Notes: generated by a model from the sequence alone, not told the origin. Shown: positions 7,956 through 18,300, counted from the stretch's first letter. The stretch: DNA of 64,000 nucleotides from Bradyrhizobium sp. SRL28 (GCF_018596315.1 NZ_JAHEAG010000023.1:1-64000), one strand, 5' to 3'. Made by a program: numbers and translations.

Positions 7956-8681
7956 ATGAAGAAGATCCTCGCAGCCCTCGTGGCCTTCGCAGCCCTCACT
8001 GCCGCAGCCCCCGCCCTTGGCGCCGATCTCGGTGCGCGCCCCTACTCCAAACAGGCGCCCGTCTATATGCCGCAGGTCCCTATCTGGACCGGCTTCTATC
8101 TCGGCGGTCATCTCGGCGGCGCCTTCAGCGGCAGCAACAACTTCAACGGCGCGGTGCTGAGCGATTCCAGCACCCGGCTGCTCGGCGGCGTTCAGGCCGG
8201 CCTCGATTGGCAATTCGCGCCGAACTGGGTGCTCGGCACCGAGGGCCAGTATTCCTGGCTCGGCAAGAGCAACCTCACCGCCACTTTCCCCGGCGGCTAT
8301 GTCTACACCAACGATCAGCGCGGCCTCGGCTCGATCACGGCCCGCATCGGCTACACTTGGGGTTTTGGCCTGCTCTATGTCAAAGGCGGTTACGCCTATT
8401 CCGACAACAGCGAGAGGGTGACCCTGGCCGGCGCGCCGATCCCCTTCCTGCTCCATGGCAATCACAGCAACGGCTACACCGTCGGCGCCGGCGTCGAGTA
8501 CATGTTCGCCCCGAACTGGGCGGTCAAAGGCGAGTACATGTATTACGACTTCGGCAGCACCCGCTTCGTGACCCCTGCCGCGCTGGCGCCATTCGGAAGC
8601 TTCCACACCGAAGACCATACGCTGAAGCTCGGCGTCAATTATCGCTTCAACTTCGCAAGCCCCGTGGTGGCACGCTACTGA
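7956..8681 (+). CDS. outer-membrane beta-barrel protein (Omp25/Omp31-like)
   Basis: 241 aa from ATG 7956, chosen because it begins a classic Sec signal peptide (MKKILAALVAFAALTAAAPALGADL); an upstream in-frame ATG at 7881 would bury it. The mature part opens with the PIWTGFYLGGHLGGAF motif typical of rhizobial Omp25/Omp31 porin-like proteins, has alternating aromatic/Gly strands, and ends LKLGVNYRFNF...VARY, with an aromatic C-terminal residue as needed for barrel insertion. Probable structural or small porin of the outer membrane. Monocistronic, with a strong terminator. Confidence 0.9.
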   Translation: MKKILAALVAFAALTAAAPALGADLGARPYSKQAPVYMPQVPIWTGFYLGGHLGGAFSGSNNFNGAVLSDSSTRLLGGVQAGLDWQFAPNWVLGTEGQYSWLGKSNLTATFPGGYVYTNDQRGLGSITARIGYTWGFGLLYVKGGYAYSDNSERVTLAGAPIPFLLHGNHSNGYTVGAGVEYMFAPNWAVKGEYMYYDFGSTRFVTPAALAPFGSFHTEDHTLKLGVNYRFNFASPVVARY

Positions 8682-8704
8682 GCCCTTGCAACTGCGAATT
8701 GCGG

Positions 8705-8736
8705 AAGGCCGGCTTTCAAGCCGGCCTTTTGTTTTT
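8705..8736 (+). terminator. Rho-independent terminator of Omp gene
   Basis: AAGGCCGGC (8705-8713) pairs perfectly with GCCGGCCTT (8720-8728) around a 6-nt loop, followed by a T-rich tract, 23 nt after the stop codon. Confidence 0.9.
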
Positions 8737-8897
8737 CGGCCCCGTTTTCCGGTTCACGGAAAAAATCGGTCAAATGCAAGCAATCTGCCGGCAAAAATGC
8801 GGCGAAAAGCCTTCCGCTTCCAAACTTGTTAACCGGGTACAGGGATACTGCCGCGCGAGGAAACATCTCAAGGTAGCGTAGACGGGACAGCGGGCAA

Positions 8898-11024
8898 ATG
8901 GCGGCACAATCCAATTCAAGGCTCAAGGGTTTTCGCTTCGGCGTCAGGGGCAGTCTGTTTGCCGCCTTCGCCGTCATCGCCGGCATGGCGATCGTCATCT
9001 CCGCCGGCGCCGGCCTGATGCTCGGGCGACTCGGCGGGACCATGGTCGATCTGAGCGGCCGGGATATCCCCCGTCTCGCCGCCAGTCTGCAGCTATCCGC
9101 ACAGAGCGCGAGCCTCGCCAGCCAGGGGCCGGCGCTGCTGGCCGCGCGCAGCGAAGAGGCGCTCAACGATCGAACCAGAAAAATGAAGGAAACCCAGGCG
9201 ATCGCGCTGCAGAAGCTCGGCGAGATCGTCGAACTCGGTGCCGACAAGGCGGTCGTTGCGGCGCTCACCGAGAACATGAAGAACATCGATGAGGTGATCA
9301 AGAGTCTCGGCGCCGCCGCGCGCGAGCGGCTCGAACTGGGCGCCCAGCACGAAAAGCTCTACGACGCTGTGCGCAAAGCGCAGCGGCGCTTCGTGGCTGC
9401 TGCGGGACCAGCGGCAATCGACGCGCAGACCGAGCTCTACAGCATCTACGCTGCGCCCAACTTCTCGCAAGCCGAAGCCATCCGGGCCCACAAAACCGCC
9501 GACCAGCTCGCCGACATCGCCGCCAGCGGCAATCTCATGGCGTTTGACATGATCGCCGCGCTTTCGACCAACAACGCCGAGGTGCTCGAAGCGACCGGCA
9601 GGGACTTCCGCACCGCGCAGGCGCGCGTGAAGTCGAATCTCGAAGCGCTGCCCAAGACCACGGCGATGCGGTCCGTTCAAAACACGACCCTGAGCCTGCT
9701 GGCGCTTGCCGACGGCAAGACCGGCGTCTTCAAGGTCCGCCAGCAGGAGCTGGATGCGGACGATTACGGCCAGACCATTCTGGAGGAAACCCGCAAGCTC
9801 AATGTCGGCCTCGGCATCAGCGTGCAGCAGCTGGTCGACGCCGTGCAGAAGGAAACCGACGCCGCGGCCTGGCAGGCGCGTCAGGAGATTTCGTTCGGGA
9901 CCATGGTCATGCTGGCCCTCGGCATATCGACGCTGGTCGGTTCGATCCTGTTCGTCTGGCTCTATGTCGGCCGCAACATCCTGCGGCGGATCAGCAACCT
10001 GCAGCGCTCGATGCAAGTACTGTCCAGCGGCGACCTCGAATCGGAGGTCTATCAGACCCACCACCAGGACGAGATCGGCGTCATGGCGGATTCGCTGCAG
10101 GTGTTCCGCGAGAGCATGATCCAGAGCCGCGCGCTCTCCGCCGAGCAGGACAAGGACCGCATCGCCAAGTCCGAGCGCGCCAACCGCATGGAAGCACGAA
10201 TCGTCGAGTTCGAAAGCACCGTTCGCACCGCGCTCGACAGCCTGCAGTCCGCGGCTGGCTCGATGCAGTCGACCGCGCAAAGCATGTCGGCGACAGCCGA
10301 TCAATCGAACGCACTGGTGACCGCGGTGGCGACCGCCGCCGAACAGACTTCAGCCAACGTGCAGACCGTGTCGTCGGGCACCGAGGAATTGTCCTCCTCG
10401 ATCGAGGAAATCGGCCGTCAGGTCATTACCTCGGCGGAGATCGCCCGCAAGGCGGTCGACGACGCCGGCGAGACCGATGCCACCATGCAGGGACTTGCGG
10501 ATAACGCCGCCCGCATCAGCGTGGTGGTCGACCTGATCCAGACCATCGCCTCGCAGACCAACCTGCTGGCGCTGAACGCCACCATCGAGGCGGCACGCGC
10601 CGGCGACGCCGGCCGCGGCTTCGCCGTGGTCGCCTCCGAGGTGAAGAGCCTCGCCAACCAGACCGCGAAGGCCACCGACGAGATCCGCCAGCAGATCGTC
10701 AGCATGCAGACGGTGACGACGACGGCGGTCTCGGCGATCAGGAACATCAGCAACACGATCAGCGAGATCAACGAGGTGACCACCGCGATTGCGGCCGCTG
10801 TCGAGGAGCAGGGTGCGGCGACGCGCGAGATCGCGCGCAACATCCAGCACGCCGCCGGCGGCACCAGCGAGGTTTCCACCAACATCGTCGGTGTCTCCAG
10901 CGCCTCGTCGCAGGCTGGAACCGCCGCCGGCCAGGTGCTGACCGCCTCCGGCGCGCTGCGCCGCGAGGCCGACGTGCTGCGCGAGGAGATCGACGCGTTC
11001 CTGTCGAACATCCGGGCGGCTTAA
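8898..11024 (+). CDS. methyl-accepting chemotaxis protein
   Basis: 708 aa. Membrane helix 1 is at ~20-45; a long helical periplasmic sensor region spans ~46-330 (all-alpha, like helical-bundle sensors); helix 2 is at ~335-360 (FGTMVMLALGISTLVGSILFVWLYV). A HAMP domain follows, then the cytoplasmic signalling domain with the conserved hairpin tip (IASQTNLLALNATIEAARAG, then GFAVVASEVKSLA). It senses an unknown ligand in the periplasm and controls the CheA kinase. No CWxxE-type C-terminal CheR tether is seen. It is not next to other che genes. Confidence 0.94.
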   Translation: MAAQSNSRLKGFRFGVRGSLFAAFAVIAGMAIVISAGAGLMLGRLGGTMVDLSGRDIPRLAASLQLSAQSASLASQGPALLAARSEEALNDRTRKMKETQAIALQKLGEIVELGADKAVVAALTENMKNIDEVIKSLGAAARERLELGAQHEKLYDAVRKAQRRFVAAAGPAAIDAQTELYSIYAAPNFSQAEAIRAHKTADQLADIAASGNLMAFDMIAALSTNNAEVLEATGRDFRTAQARVKSNLEALPKTTAMRSVQNTTLSLLALADGKTGVFKVRQQELDADDYGQTILEETRKLNVGLGISVQQLVDAVQKETDAAAWQARQEISFGTMVMLALGISTLVGSILFVWLYVGRNILRRISNLQRSMQVLSSGDLESEVYQTHHQDEIGVMADSLQVFRESMIQSRALSAEQDKDRIAKSERANRMEARIVEFESTVRTALDSLQSAAGSMQSTAQSMSATADQSNALVTAVATAAEQTSANVQTVSSGTEELSSSIEEIGRQVITSAEIARKAVDDAGETDATMQGLADNAARISVVVDLIQTIASQTNLLALNATIEAARAGDAGRGFAVVASEVKSLANQTAKATDEIRQQIVSMQTVTTTAVSAIRNISNTISEINEVTTAIAAAVEEQGAATREIARNIQHAAGGTSEVSTNIVGVSSASSQAGTAAGQVLTASGALRREADVLREEIDAFLSNIRAA

Positions 11025-11029
11025 AATCT

Positions 11030-11115
11030 TAGCCCGGATGGAGCGCAGCGAAATCCGGGACTTCACAACCGCGAAACGACCGTTCCCGGATTGCGCTGCG
11101 CTCCATCCGGGCTAC
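11030..11115. repeat. intergenic palindromic repeat, family A (copy 1)
   Basis: The ends TAGCCCGGATGGAGCG and CGCTCCATCCGGGCTAC are inverted copies of each other, with the inner segments AAATCCGGGA and TCCCGGATTGCG also complementary. This forms a long imperfect hairpin right after the chemoreceptor stop codon. A second copy is at 58819-58907. Confidence 0.85.
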
Positions 11116-11214
11116 CTAATTCCGCACGCCGGCCGGCGACCCATGTCCTTATCCCTTCCCCGCACCCACTTTTTTCGGCTAGCGCGGCGCCGCCTCTACC
11201 GCTAAGCCGGTAGC

Positions 11215-12276
11215 ATGCATTCGAAAACCGACATGGTGCAGTCCTCGGCCGAGGCACTGCGATACCCCTGGGAAAATCACCCCGGCCACGATCAGGTCGT
11301 CGAGGTGATGCCCGGCGTGCTTTGGGTCCGGCTCAAGCTGCCGTTCCGGCTCAACCACGTGAACATCTACCTGCTCGCCGACGGCGACGGCTGGGCGATG
11401 ATCGATTCCGGCTTCGGCAATGAGGAAACCATTGCGGCCTGGACTGCCCTGTTCGAGGGGCCGCTCCGGCATGTGAAGATCACGCGGCTGATCGTCACCC
11501 ATTCGCATCCCGATCACGTCGGCCTTGCCGGGTGGATCATCGAGCGCTTCGACTGCCCGCTGCAGATGTCGCAGGTCGAATATCTGCAATCGGTCTATCA
11601 CCAGAACCGCGGCACCGAGGAGCGGCGCAACGCGCAGCGGCTGTTCTTCCGCCGTCACGGCATGGACGAGAGCCTGACCGACAAATTGCTCGGCCGCGGC
11701 CAGGACTATTTGAAGCGGGTTTCGGTGCTGCCGCCGTCCTATCGCCGCATCTCGCATGGCGACGAGGTCGTGATCGGCACGCGGCGTTTCAAGGTGATCA
11801 CCGGCGGCGGCCATGCGCTCGACCAGGTGATGCTGTATTGCGCCGCCGACAAGCTGTTTCTCTCGGCCGACCAGGTGCTGAGCAAGATTTCGCCCAATGT
11901 CAGCGTCTGGGCCGTCGAGCCCGACCAGAACTCGCTCGGCGAATACCTGGCCTCGCTGGCGAGCCTGACCACCACGCTGCCCTACGACGTCATGGTGCTG
12001 CCGGGCCACGGTGTGCCGTTCTACGGGCTGAAGACCCGCATCAAGCAGCTCGCCGACCATCACGAGGACCGCTGCCGCCTGATCGCGGAGGCCTGCCGGG
12101 AAGTTCCGCAAACGTCGAGGGAGCTGGTGCCGGTGGTGTTCAACAAGTACCCACTCGACGTGCACCAGATGGGCTTCGCTTCCGGCGAACTGGTCGCGCA
12201 TGTCAATTACATGCTGGTCGAGGGCCGCCTGACCTCCGAGGTCAGCGACGGCGTGCTGCGGTTCCGGACCACCTGA
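11215..12276 (+). CDS. metallo-beta-lactamase-fold hydrolase
   Basis: 353 aa. The metal site motif THSHPDHVG lies near residues 95-103. Later ligands are a GGGH segment (~200), LSADQ (~220) and LPGHG (~262). The C-terminal part has a winged-helix-like extension often found in MBL proteins of the RNase Z/glyoxalase-II/LACTB2 class. Likely a dinuclear zinc or iron hydrolase of a thioester or phosphodiester; the substrate is unknown. It is convergent with the Fe-S protein gene and separated from it by 34 bp. Confidence 0.88.
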   Translation: MHSKTDMVQSSAEALRYPWENHPGHDQVVEVMPGVLWVRLKLPFRLNHVNIYLLADGDGWAMIDSGFGNEETIAAWTALFEGPLRHVKITRLIVTHSHPDHVGLAGWIIERFDCPLQMSQVEYLQSVYHQNRGTEERRNAQRLFFRRHGMDESLTDKLLGRGQDYLKRVSVLPPSYRRISHGDEVVIGTRRFKVITGGGHALDQVMLYCAADKLFLSADQVLSKISPNVSVWAVEPDQNSLGEYLASLASLTTTLPYDVMVLPGHGVPFYGLKTRIKQLADHHEDRCRLIAEACREVPQTSRELVPVVFNKYPLDVHQMGFASGELVAHVNYMLVEGRLTSEVSDGVLRFRTT

Positions 12277-12310
12277 CACCGGCCTCTCGCCGGACGCCAT
12301 TCGGCGGCGG

Positions 12311-13627
12311 CTATTTCAGCGGCAGCGGCTGGTCGCCGAGCATCCCCTTGGCGATGATGCTGCGGGCCGTCGCGACATCAAGCGAATGTTGCGCGATCAG
12401 GTCCTTGCAGTCGGCGACGATCTGATCGGCATCCTGCATCAGCTTGAGCTCTTTGTAGCGGTCGTGGCGGTACAGGCCCATGCTCGCGCCGACGACGTCG
12501 AGCACGTTGATGATGCGGAACGGCCAGTCGCGTTCGTGCGCGCATAATTCGCGATGATCGGAATGATACACGGCGACCAGCGCGTCGACGCCGGCATCAG
12601 CCGCCGCCTGAAGCTCATTTCGTTGCAACTCGCGCTTGAACTCGGGCAGGACGCGGAGATTGTTGCTCTGCAGGCCGACCGCCGGTTGCTGCAGATCGAC
12701 GAGCTCGATGCCGGGGATCGCCTGCAGGATTTCCGCGGCGGCTTCCATGACGCCGGCAACGCCGGGATGCCGGTGCAGCGCGATCCGCATCTTGACCTCC
12801 CGGCGCAACAGCGGGGTCAACCAAGCCAACCGATCGCGGAGAAACAGCAAGAAGGGCGTCATCTCGAACGGACGCGCGCCGCTTTGTCGCTCGATGGCCG
12901 GAATCGTCGTCTCGGTGAACTGGACGTAGCAGCTCGGACACCAGGAGATCACCTGGCCGGATTTCGAGTGTGACATCTTCTCGATCGAGTTCGCGCCCAT
13001 GCGTCCGGACATCTCGACGTCGCCGGCCTTGAACTGTTTGACGCCGCAGCAATGGCTCGGCCCGCCCATCACCTGATAGGTAACGCCGAGCGCATCCATG
13101 ATGTCGAGGGCAAGCAGCGCGATATGCGGCGTCTTCAGCACATTGCAGCCGGTATAGAATACGAAATCCGGCGCCTCGGCCGGTATCGCGGCCGACGCTG
13201 ATTTTTGGCCGAGCCGCTCCAGCACCTCGCGATCGAGCTGCAACTGCGACAGCATCGTCACATCGCGGCTGTCGTCGCGGAATAGCGTCAGCCCTCGGCG
13301 CCGCCTTTCGGGTAGTTCGTTCTGGCTTTTGGCCATAGCGACGTTCGCCATGGCCAGCAGAAAGCGCGGGTTGACGCCGTAGTCGCACGCCTTGATGCAC
13401 TCGCCGCTCAGCATGCAGGCCGCCGCCCATTTGCGCGACGCCTCGGGACCGTCACCCGTCCGCAGGATGTCAAGGATGCCGCTGATGATATCGGTGGGAC
13501 TTGTGTCCGCGATCCCGGCGGGGGCCACGCTTGGACAGGCTTCGACGCATTTGCCGCAGCGCGTGCACGCGTCGAGCATCTCCTCAACACGTCTGCCCAG
13601 CGCCGTCTCGAAAGAGGTATCGCTCAT
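12311..13627 (-). CDS. HdrD/GlcF-like iron-sulfur oxidoreductase subunit
   Basis: 438 aa from ATG 13627, where the conserved protein begins (MSDTSFETALG); upstream in-frame ATGs only add non-conserved sequence. The N-terminal ferredoxin domain has one standard 4Fe-4S motif (CTRCGKCVEACP). In the second motif the second Cys is Ser and the final Pro is Asp (CMLSGECIKACD), so that cluster may be 3Fe-4S or altered. Two CCG domains follow (TGCN...SHCCGVKQF near 180-230; WCPSCY near 265; the second CCG is degenerate). Such proteins pass electrons to quinones or disulfides in (S)-2-hydroxyacid or heterodisulfide systems. No flavoprotein partner is adjacent. It is divergent from hemA. Confidence 0.85.
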   Translation of the reverse strand: MSDTSFETALGRRVEEMLDACTRCGKCVEACPSVAPAGIADTSPTDIISGILDILRTGDGPEASRKWAAACMLSGECIKACDYGVNPRFLLAMANVAMAKSQNELPERRRRGLTLFRDDSRDVTMLSQLQLDREVLERLGQKSASAAIPAEAPDFVFYTGCNVLKTPHIALLALDIMDALGVTYQVMGGPSHCCGVKQFKAGDVEMSGRMGANSIEKMSHSKSGQVISWCPSCYVQFTETTIPAIERQSGARPFEMTPFLLFLRDRLAWLTPLLRREVKMRIALHRHPGVAGVMEAAAEILQAIPGIELVDLQQPAVGLQSNNLRVLPEFKRELQRNELQAAADAGVDALVAVYHSDHRELCAHERDWPFRIINVLDVVGASMGLYRHDRYKELKLMQDADQIVADCKDLIAQHSLDVATARSIIAKGMLGDQPLPLK

Positions 13628-14001
13628 CGGCTGGGGCTCCGCCCTTAGCCCATGCCAATGAGCACAGGCCCGATATCGACCATGGAACCATAGCGCAGGC
13701 CCGGTCCAAACGGATATGCGAAAACCGGCCAGCCGCCCGCGAAAGGCGATCAGGTCTACCTTGGCAGGGATGTCGGTGTTGGCCTCAAGACCGGACGCAT
13801 GATCGTCGACGCCCGGACGTGTCCGGCCCGCGGAATGCGGTGCCCAATTCCCGCCTAGCGCCTTGATCCGGATCAACATTTGATCCGCCTCGGATGCATC
13901 CCGGAGCCGCGATCGAATGAGGGATTTCGCATAGACATCAAAGCTGGAAAGGCTCTAAAAAGAGCCCACGCCAATCCCCGGTTCCGGTTCCAGGTCGTGT
14001 G
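13628..14001. other. 374-bp divergent intergenic region, Fe-S gene/hemA
   Basis: No gene is supported. It contains the FixK/FNR-type box at 13863-13876 and must hold promoters for both flanking genes. Confidence 0.6.
13863..13876. promoter_or_regulatory. FNR/FixK2-type box upstream of hemA
   Basis: TTGATCCGGATCAA is a perfect 14-bp palindrome matching the FNR/FixK consensus TTGA-N6-TCAA. It lies 126 bp before the hemA ATG and 236 bp from the divergent Fe-S gene start. Low-oxygen activation of hemA through FixLJ-type control is established in Bradyrhizobium japonicum, so this is the likely site. Confidence 0.82.
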
Positions 14002-15231
14002 ATGGATTACAGCAAATTTTTCAGTACCGCTCTCAACCGCCTGCATGACGAGCGGCGCTACCGCGTTTTCGCCGACCTCGAACGGATGGCGGGCCGCTTT
14101 CCGCATGCGGTCTGGCATTCGCCGAAGGGCCAGCGCAACGTCGTGATCTGGTGCTCCAACGACTATCTCGGCATGGGCCAGCATCCCAAGGTGGTCGGCG
14201 CCATGGTCGAGACCGCCACGAGAGTTGGCACCGGCGCGGGCGGCACCCGCAATATCGCGGGCACCCATCATCCGCTGGTGCAACTCGAACAGGAACTGGC
14301 CGACCTGCACGGCAAGCAGGCCTCGCTGCTGTTCACCTCGGGCTATGTCTCGAACCAGACCGGCATCTCGACGATCGCCAAGCTTATTCCGAACTGCCTC
14401 ATTCTCTCTGACGCGCTGAACCACAATTCGATGATCGAAGGCGTGCGCCAGGCCGGCTGCGAACGCCAGATCTTCCGCCACAACGATATGGCGCATCTGG
14501 AAGAGCTCTTGATCGCGGCGGGCCCCGACCGGCCCAAGCTGATCGCCTGCGAGAGCCTCTATTCGATGGACGGCGACGTAGCCCCGCTGGCCAGGATCTG
14601 CGATCTCGCCGAAAAATACGGCGCCATGACCTATGTCGATGAAGTCCATGCGGTCGGCATGTACGGCCCGCGCGGCGGCGGCATCGCCGAGCGCGACGGC
14701 GTCATGCATCGCATCGACGTGCTGGAAGGCACGCTCGCCAAGGCCTTCGGCTGCCTCGGCGGTTACATCGCGGGCAAAGCCGAGATCATCGACGCCGTCC
14801 GCTCCTACGCGCCGGGCTTCATCTTCACGACAGCGCTGCCGCCGGCGATCTGCTCGGCCGCTACCGCCGCGATCCGGCATCTGAAGACCTCGAACTGGGA
14901 GCGCGAGCGCCACCAGGACCGCGCCGCCCGTGTCAAGGCGATCCTCAATGCCGCCGGACTGCCTGTCATGTCGAACGACACCCACATCGTGCCGCTGTTC
15001 GTCGGCGATCCCGAGAAGTGCAAGCAGGCCTCCGACATGCTGCTGGAGGAGCACGGCATCTACATCCAGCCGATCAACTATCCGACGGTCGCCAAGGGAA
15101 CCGAGCGCTTAAGGATCACGCCCTCGCCCTACCACGACGACGGCCTGATCGATCAGCTCGCGGAAGCGCTGCTGCAGGTTTGGGACCGTCTCGGCCTGCC
15201 GCTGAAGCGGAAATCGCTGGCGGCCGAGTAA
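14002..15231 (+). CDS. hemA: 5-aminolevulinate synthase
   Basis: 409 aa from ATG 14002 (MDYSKFFSTALNRLH); a GTG directly before could add one residue. It is a pyridoxal-phosphate enzyme that condenses glycine and succinyl-CoA to 5-aminolevulinate, the first step of heme synthesis by the Shemin route used by alphaproteobacteria. Visible signatures are WCSNDYLGMG, TRNIAGTHHPLVQLE, YVDEVHAVGMYGPRGGG and the PLP lysine in EGTLAKAFG. Length is normal. The FNR/FixK box upstream suggests induction at low oxygen, fitting heme demand for respiratory oxidases. A long hairpin follows the stop. Confidence 0.97.
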   Translation: MDYSKFFSTALNRLHDERRYRVFADLERMAGRFPHAVWHSPKGQRNVVIWCSNDYLGMGQHPKVVGAMVETATRVGTGAGGTRNIAGTHHPLVQLEQELADLHGKQASLLFTSGYVSNQTGISTIAKLIPNCLILSDALNHNSMIEGVRQAGCERQIFRHNDMAHLEELLIAAGPDRPKLIACESLYSMDGDVAPLARICDLAEKYGAMTYVDEVHAVGMYGPRGGGIAERDGVMHRIDVLEGTLAKAFGCLGGYIAGKAEIIDAVRSYAPGFIFTTALPPAICSAATAAIRHLKTSNWERERHQDRAARVKAILNAAGLPVMSNDTHIVPLFVGDPEKCKQASDMLLEEHGIYIQPINYPTVAKGTERLRITPSPYHDDGLIDQLAEALLQVWDRLGLPLKRKSLAAE

Positions 15232-15255
15232 CCCTACCCCTCCTAATCCCGGGAA

Positions 15256-15288
15256 TTGGGCCGGTAGCGCGGTGCGCTGCCGGCCCAA
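15256..15288 (+). terminator. long hairpin after hemA, no U-tract
   Basis: Two 15-nt arms (15256-15270 and 15274-15288) pair around a 3-nt loop with a single mismatch, 24 nt after the hemA stop. It is not followed by a run of T, so it may end transcription inefficiently, protect the mRNA 3' end or be a regulatory leader of the next gene. Confidence 0.45.
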
Positions 15289-15357
15289 AGCGTTTATACT
15301 CACCTCTTCCGGCCATGGCGCTTGCACGCTTCCGATCGGAGAGGGAGACCCGCAGCG

Positions 15358-18300
15358 ATGCTGCACGACTGGGGCGTAATCGCCGCCGCCTTCGCCTATA
15401 TCGGCCTGTTGTTCGGCGTCGCCAGCTATGGCGACCGGCTGTCGCCGAGCCAGCGCGGCCGCGCCGGCATGCTGATCTATCCGCTGTCGCTGGCGATCTA
15501 CTGCACCTCCTGGACCTTCTTCGGCTCGGTCGGTTTCGCCACCCGCACCAGCACCGACTTCCTCGCGATCTATGTCGGCCCGATCCTGATGATCGGGCTA
15601 TGCACGCCGCTGCTCCGGCGCGTGATCCAGCTCGCCAAGTCGCAGAACATCACCTCGATCGCCGACTTCATCGCGGCGCGCTACGGCAAGAGCCAGGCGG
15701 TCGCCGGCACGGTGGCTGTCATCGCGATCGTAGGTTCCGTGCCTTACATCGCGCTCCAGCTCAAGGCGGTGGCGTCCTCGCTCGAGACGATCCTGAGCGA
15801 GGACAAGCTGTTCTCCTCGATCCCGATCATCGGCGACATCGCGCTGGTCGTGACACTGGCGATGGCGGCATTCGCTGTCTTGTTCGGCACCCGCCAGAGC
15901 GACGCCACCGAGCACCAGCACGGCCTCATGCTGGCGGTCGCCACCGAATCCATCGTCAAGCTGGTGGCCTTTCTCGCCGCCGGCGCCTTCGTCACCTTCT
16001 GGATGTTCACGCCCGTCGAGCTGATCGAACGCGCGATGAAGACTCCGGAGGCGGTGCGCGCGATCAACTATTCGCCATCGATCGGCAATTTCCTCACCAT
16101 GACGCTGCTGTCGTTCTGCGCGATCATGCTGCTGCCGCGGCAGTTTCACGTCACCGTGGTCGAGAACTCCAGCCCCGAGGAGGTCAGCCGCGCCCGCTGG
16201 CTGTTTCCTCTGTATCTGGTCGCCATCAACCTGTTCGTGATTCCGATCGCGATCGCCGGCCTCGTCACCTTTCCGTTCGGCGCCGTGGACAGCGACATGT
16301 ACGTATTGGCGCTGCCGATCGAGGCGGATTCCCCGCTGCTCAGCATTGCCGTCTTCGTCGGCGGCCTGTCGGCCGCGACCGCGATGGTGATCGTGGAATG
16401 CGTCGCGCTCTCCATCATGGTCTCCAACGACATCGTCCTGCCGCTGGTGCTGCAGCGCAGCCCCGCGACGCGCGACAGCCAAAAAGATTTCGGCGACTTC
16501 CTGCTCAGGATCCGGCGCTTTGCGATCTTCGCCATCATGGTGATGGCGTATTTCTACTATCGCGCGCTCGGCAATGCGCAGCTGGCGGCGATCGGTCTGC
16601 TGTCGTTCGCAGCGCTTGCCCAGCTGGCGCCGGCCTTCTTCGGCGGCCTGTTCTGGCGCGAGGGAACCGCCCGCGGCGCCATGACCGGCATGCTCGTCGG
16701 CTTTGCGGTGTGGGCCTATACGCTGTTCCTGCCGAGCTTCCTGGAGGGTAATCCCACCGGCCTCCTCCTGCTGCAACACGGACCGTTCGGCATCGAGGCG
16801 CTGCGTCCGCGGGCATTGTTCGGCGCCGATCTGCCGCCGCTGATGCATGGCGTGCTCTGGTCGCTCTCGCTCAACATCCTGACCTACATCGTGATGTCGA
16901 TCGCGCAACGGCCGTCGTCGATCGAACGGCTGCAGGCGGATCTGTTCGTACCCAACACGCTGACGCCGATCACGCCGACGTTCCGGCGCTGGCGGACGAC
17001 CGTTACCGTGCAGGACATCCAGAGCACGGTGGCGCAATATCTCGGCCCCGAGCGCGCTGCCCAGGCCTTCGAGGCCTTTGCCGCCGGCCATCCCGGCCAT
17101 CTCGATCCGGCCGCGCCCGCCGATTTCGAATTGCTGCAACACGCCGAACGCCTGATCGCCTCCTCGATCGGGGCCGCCTCCTCGCGCCTCGTGATGTCGC
17201 TGTTGCTGCGCAAGCGAACCGTCTCCGCCAAGGCCGCGCTGAAACTGCTCGACGATTCCCACGCCGCGCTGCATTTCAACCGCGAGATTTTGCAGACCGC
17301 GCTGAACCATGTGCGCCAGGGCATCGCGGTGTTCGATGCGGATTTGCAGTTGATCTGCTCGAACGCCCAGTTCGGTGAAATTCTGGCGCTGCCGCCGCAC
17401 CTCGTGCAGCTCGGCATCCCCTTGCAGGAAATCCTCGAATTCATGGGCGCCGTCAGCCCGGCCGACTTCGGCGACCCCGACGGGTTGCTGCAGCGGCGAT
17501 TGGATGCCTACACCACCGAGGGCGAGCCCTATCTGGAGCGCCTGCCCGACCGCCACATGGTGATCGAGGTCCGCTCCAACCGGATGCCGGGCGGCGGCTT
17601 CGTCGTCACCTTCTCCGACGTCACGCCGAGCTTCGAGGCCGCCGAAGCGCTGGAACGCGCCAATGCGACGCTGGAAAAGCGCGTGCGCGACCGCACCGAG
17701 GAACTGACCCGCCTGAATTCCGAACTGGCGCAGGCCAAGAGCACCGCCGAGGACGCCAACATCTCGAAGACCCGCTTCCTCGCGGCGGCCAGCCACGACA
17801 TCCTGCAGCCGCTCAACGCGGCGCGGCTCTATGTGACCAGCCTCGTCGAACGGCAGAGCGGCGGAGAGGATTCGCGCCTGGTCGAAAACATCGACGACTC
17901 GCTGGAGGCGATCGAGGAAATCCTCGGCGCGCTCCTGGATATTTCGCGGCTGGATGCAGGCGCGATGGCGACCTCGATCTCCAGCTTCAAGATGGCCGAC
18001 CTGATGCGTTCGCTCGAGATCGAGTTCGCGCCGATCGCCCGCGCCAAGGGGCTGGAGCTTGCCTTCGTGCCCTGCTCGCTGCCGGTGCAATCCGACCGCT
18101 CGCTGCTGCGCCGGCTGCTGCAGAATTTCATCTCGAACGCCATCAAATATACCCCGCGCGGGCGTGTGCTGGTCGGGTGCCGCCGCCACGGACAATCGCT
18201 GCAGATCGGAGTCTACGATACCGGCGTCGGTATTCCCGTGACGAAACGCGGCGAGATCTTCAAGGAGTTTCACCGCCTGGAACAGGGCGCGCGGATCGCT

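Noticed and set aside
9093..10304. 403-aa minus-strand open frame
   Set aside because: Antisense to the chemoreceptor gene; no domain recognised.
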